From positions 62,001 through 126,000 of the forward strand of contig NZ_CP166840.1 of assembly GCF_041346925.1 (NCBI RefSeq): 64,000 nt of DNA. The letters run 5' to 3'. Below, piece after piece: positions 62,797-64,000 of this stretch. The notes below the pieces were generated by a model. That model was not told the origin of the DNA and searched no databases. It saw only the letters and a program-made list of their open reading frames with translations. The stretch comes from Agaribacterium sp. ZY112 (lineage in GTDB: Bacteria > Pseudomonadota > Gammaproteobacteria > Pseudomonadales > Cellvibrionaceae). Both the position numbers and the translations under genes were made by a program. Within the stretch, counting starts at the first letter, position 1. Every line of letters starts with the position of its first letter.

Positions 62797-63987
62797 ATGA
62801 TCCCAAACGCAGCACCTAACCAATTCGAACTTGAAACCGCACTGCAACAACAACTACCTTATGCTCTAGCCTTATTACTTAGAAATGGCATGAAACTCAG
62901 CATGGCTCAATCTTGCCTTAGCCGTGCCAAACGCAGCGCTCGTGAATACTACCGCAAAGGCTTAGAGGCCGACGATCTGCTTTTCTATCTACTCTTCTGC
63001 GTCGATAGCATGCAAACAACCAGTGAGAGAAAGTACTGCGCGCTTGCTAGCGAAGAGCTGGGCAATACGCCACTACTGCAGTTAATGCTCTTTTGTCACG
63101 AGCCTTTACTTAGTGAGCGCCAGCGCTTAATAGCATGTCTGCACTTCTGCTTTGCCTTAGAACGTAAATACATTATTAAGCAACTGGGTATTGAGCGTAG
63201 CCTTCTCGCCAGTGAGATTAAAATCATTCGCAAGCTACTCGATAAGCGTAATTTAAAAGCACTGCCTAAGCATATTGGCACCGTTAGCCTTTATAAATTA
63301 CAGGTACTACTGAGAACTATTTTTCAAAAAAACAGTGAAATAGGCCTGCATCAACACCACATACGTCTAGGCATTAGCAAACAGTGCATATGTTTTGCCC
63401 AAAGTTTGTATTATCACCACGAAGACTGCGACCGAAGTGCCGCTTTATTATCATTATTACTAGGCCGATCCGCGCGCGATAAAGCCCTCTACAACAAACG
63501 AGATGAACTGGTTGAGCTAGCAGATCAAGACAGAGCTCTATGGGATAGATCGGCCATCACTTTAGCAGATCACTATTTAGGGCTAGCCCTAAGAACGGGA
63601 AACACAGGCAGCTACCACCTAGAAGCATCTATTGAAGCGCTTTATAACCAAAGCCCAAATGACGATGAAACAGACTGGTCGCAATTACTGGTTTTGTACA
63701 ACGCCTTATGTGTAAAAAATAATAATGTAGATAATCAACTGCAACGTATTTACATATTATGGCGAGCCACACTAAATCCCTTAGTGGCCTTTGAGCAATT
63801 AGAGAGATTGCTAGAAGAGAGCCCTGAACTCGAACACAAAGGACAGTACCACATCCGTAAAGCCCAATTACTTAATGCAATGAGTGACATTCACAGTGCA
63901 CAGAGTGAACTTAAAACGGCACTCGACCTAAGCATTAGCAGTGCCGAGCGCAGGCTACTTATTCGCAGTATTAATAGCTCTCGTTAG
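62797..63987 (+). CDS. ECF42-like protein with degenerate sigma region and C-terminal DUF6596-type domain
   Basis: 396 residues. The C-terminal part (about residues 200-396) matches the C-terminal extension of ECF42 sigma factors: ELADQDRALWDRSAITLADH, YHLEASIEALYNQSPNDDETDW, then helical repeats with HIRKAQLLNAMSDIHSAQSE. The N-terminal ~180 residues, where sigma domains 2 and 4 should be, have weak resemblance (LLFYLLFCVDSMQTTSERKY; IKQLGIERSLLASEIKIIRKLLD). It may be a divergent sigma factor or a former one turned into a regulator. ECF42 factors commonly sit next to a DGPF-domain gene; none is seen here, but the window ends 13 bases later. Confidence 0.75.
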   Translation: MIPNAAPNQFELETALQQQLPYALALLLRNGMKLSMAQSCLSRAKRSAREYYRKGLEADDLLFYLLFCVDSMQTTSERKYCALASEELGNTPLLQLMLFCHEPLLSERQRLIACLHFCFALERKYIIKQLGIERSLLASEIKIIRKLLDKRNLKALPKHIGTVSLYKLQVLLRTIFQKNSEIGLHQHHIRLGISKQCICFAQSLYYHHEDCDRSAALLSLLLGRSARDKALYNKRDELVELADQDRALWDRSAITLADHYLGLALRTGNTGSYHLEASIEALYNQSPNDDETDWSQLLVLYNALCVKNNNVDNQLQRIYILWRATLNPLVAFEQLERLLEESPELEHKGQYHIRKAQLLNAMSDIHSAQSELKTALDLSISSAERRLLIRSINSSR

Positions 63988-64000
63988 CTGAGCGAAACGC

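Overview
The window is a chromosomal segment of a marine, polysaccharide-degrading gammaproteobacterium. The best guess is Cellvibrionales, a Saccharophagus/Teredinibacter/Agaribacterium-like organism. The evidence is long serine-proline linkers on secreted proteins, CBM6 modules, a GH86 agarase/porphyranase-like enzyme, a PL14-like lyase, a CE2 esterase, a G8-domain protein, three TonB-dependent receptors, Fur-type operators and a GlyGly-CTERM protein. This placement is inferred from gene content only. I saw no rRNA, no canonical tRNA, no CRISPR array, no insertion sequence and no prophage.

Layout. 0-6 kb: the N-terminal 419 codons of a siderophore receptor (minus strand, Fur box upstream), GNAT, DegV, a GlyGly-CTERM cyclophilin and a YHYH lipoprotein. 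6-15.4 kb, iron island: two complementary bacterioferritin subunits, a di-heme lipoprotein with imelysin (Fur box upstream), a sterol-desaturase-like protein, then PepSY-TM, DUF2271, DUF4198 and a TonB receptor reading away from an AraC regulator, with a palindromic Fur box between. 16.4-19.3 kb: an LCM-like methyltransferase, a strong candidate for a Fur-controlled small RNA of the RyhB/PrrF kind, a Fur-linked small protein, unexplained structured DNA, an acyltransferase and DUF3301. 19.3-22.6 kb: a double-glycine leader peptide, a stand-alone protein resembling a metalloprotease propeptide, and a CBM6-metzincin protease. 23-33 kb: redoxin, a small lipoprotein followed by an 8-bp microsatellite, a TonB receptor with a Cys pair in its plug plus a CPWC thioredoxin-like partner, CE2 esterase, a candidate Cys/His deamidase-like protein, YebC, SUKH, a beta-barrel and an aldo/keto reductase. 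33.6-35.2 kb: gene decay, with a frameshifted TetR regulator whose palindromic operator is still intact. 35.2-51.5 kb: secreted carbohydrate-active proteins, lipocalin, an exported methyltransferase, MATE, a two-component system, a choice-of-anchor I lipoprotein and GH86. 52-64 kb: MsrPQ, a second MATE, an aspartic protease, HopJ, SPFH/NfeD, an overlapping ATP-grasp/QEGLA-metallopeptidase pair, a LysR regulator and an ECF42-like protein.

How the genes work together. Iron: receptors import ferric complexes, imelysin and the di-heme protein act in the periplasm, the mixed bacterioferritin stores iron, and the putative sRNA would repress iron-using genes when Fur is inactive. Carbohydrates: the lyase, agarase and esterase act outside the cell on algal polymers. 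Envelope repair: MsrPQ repairs oxidised methionine and the CPWC protein handles thiols.

The strongest candidates for undescribed biology are the sRNA (17317-17452), the ATP-grasp/peptidase pair (58316-61346), and the double-glycine peptide beside a split protease system (19325-22571). All coordinates and motifs come from reading the sequence. Family names come from remembered family signatures, not from database searches.
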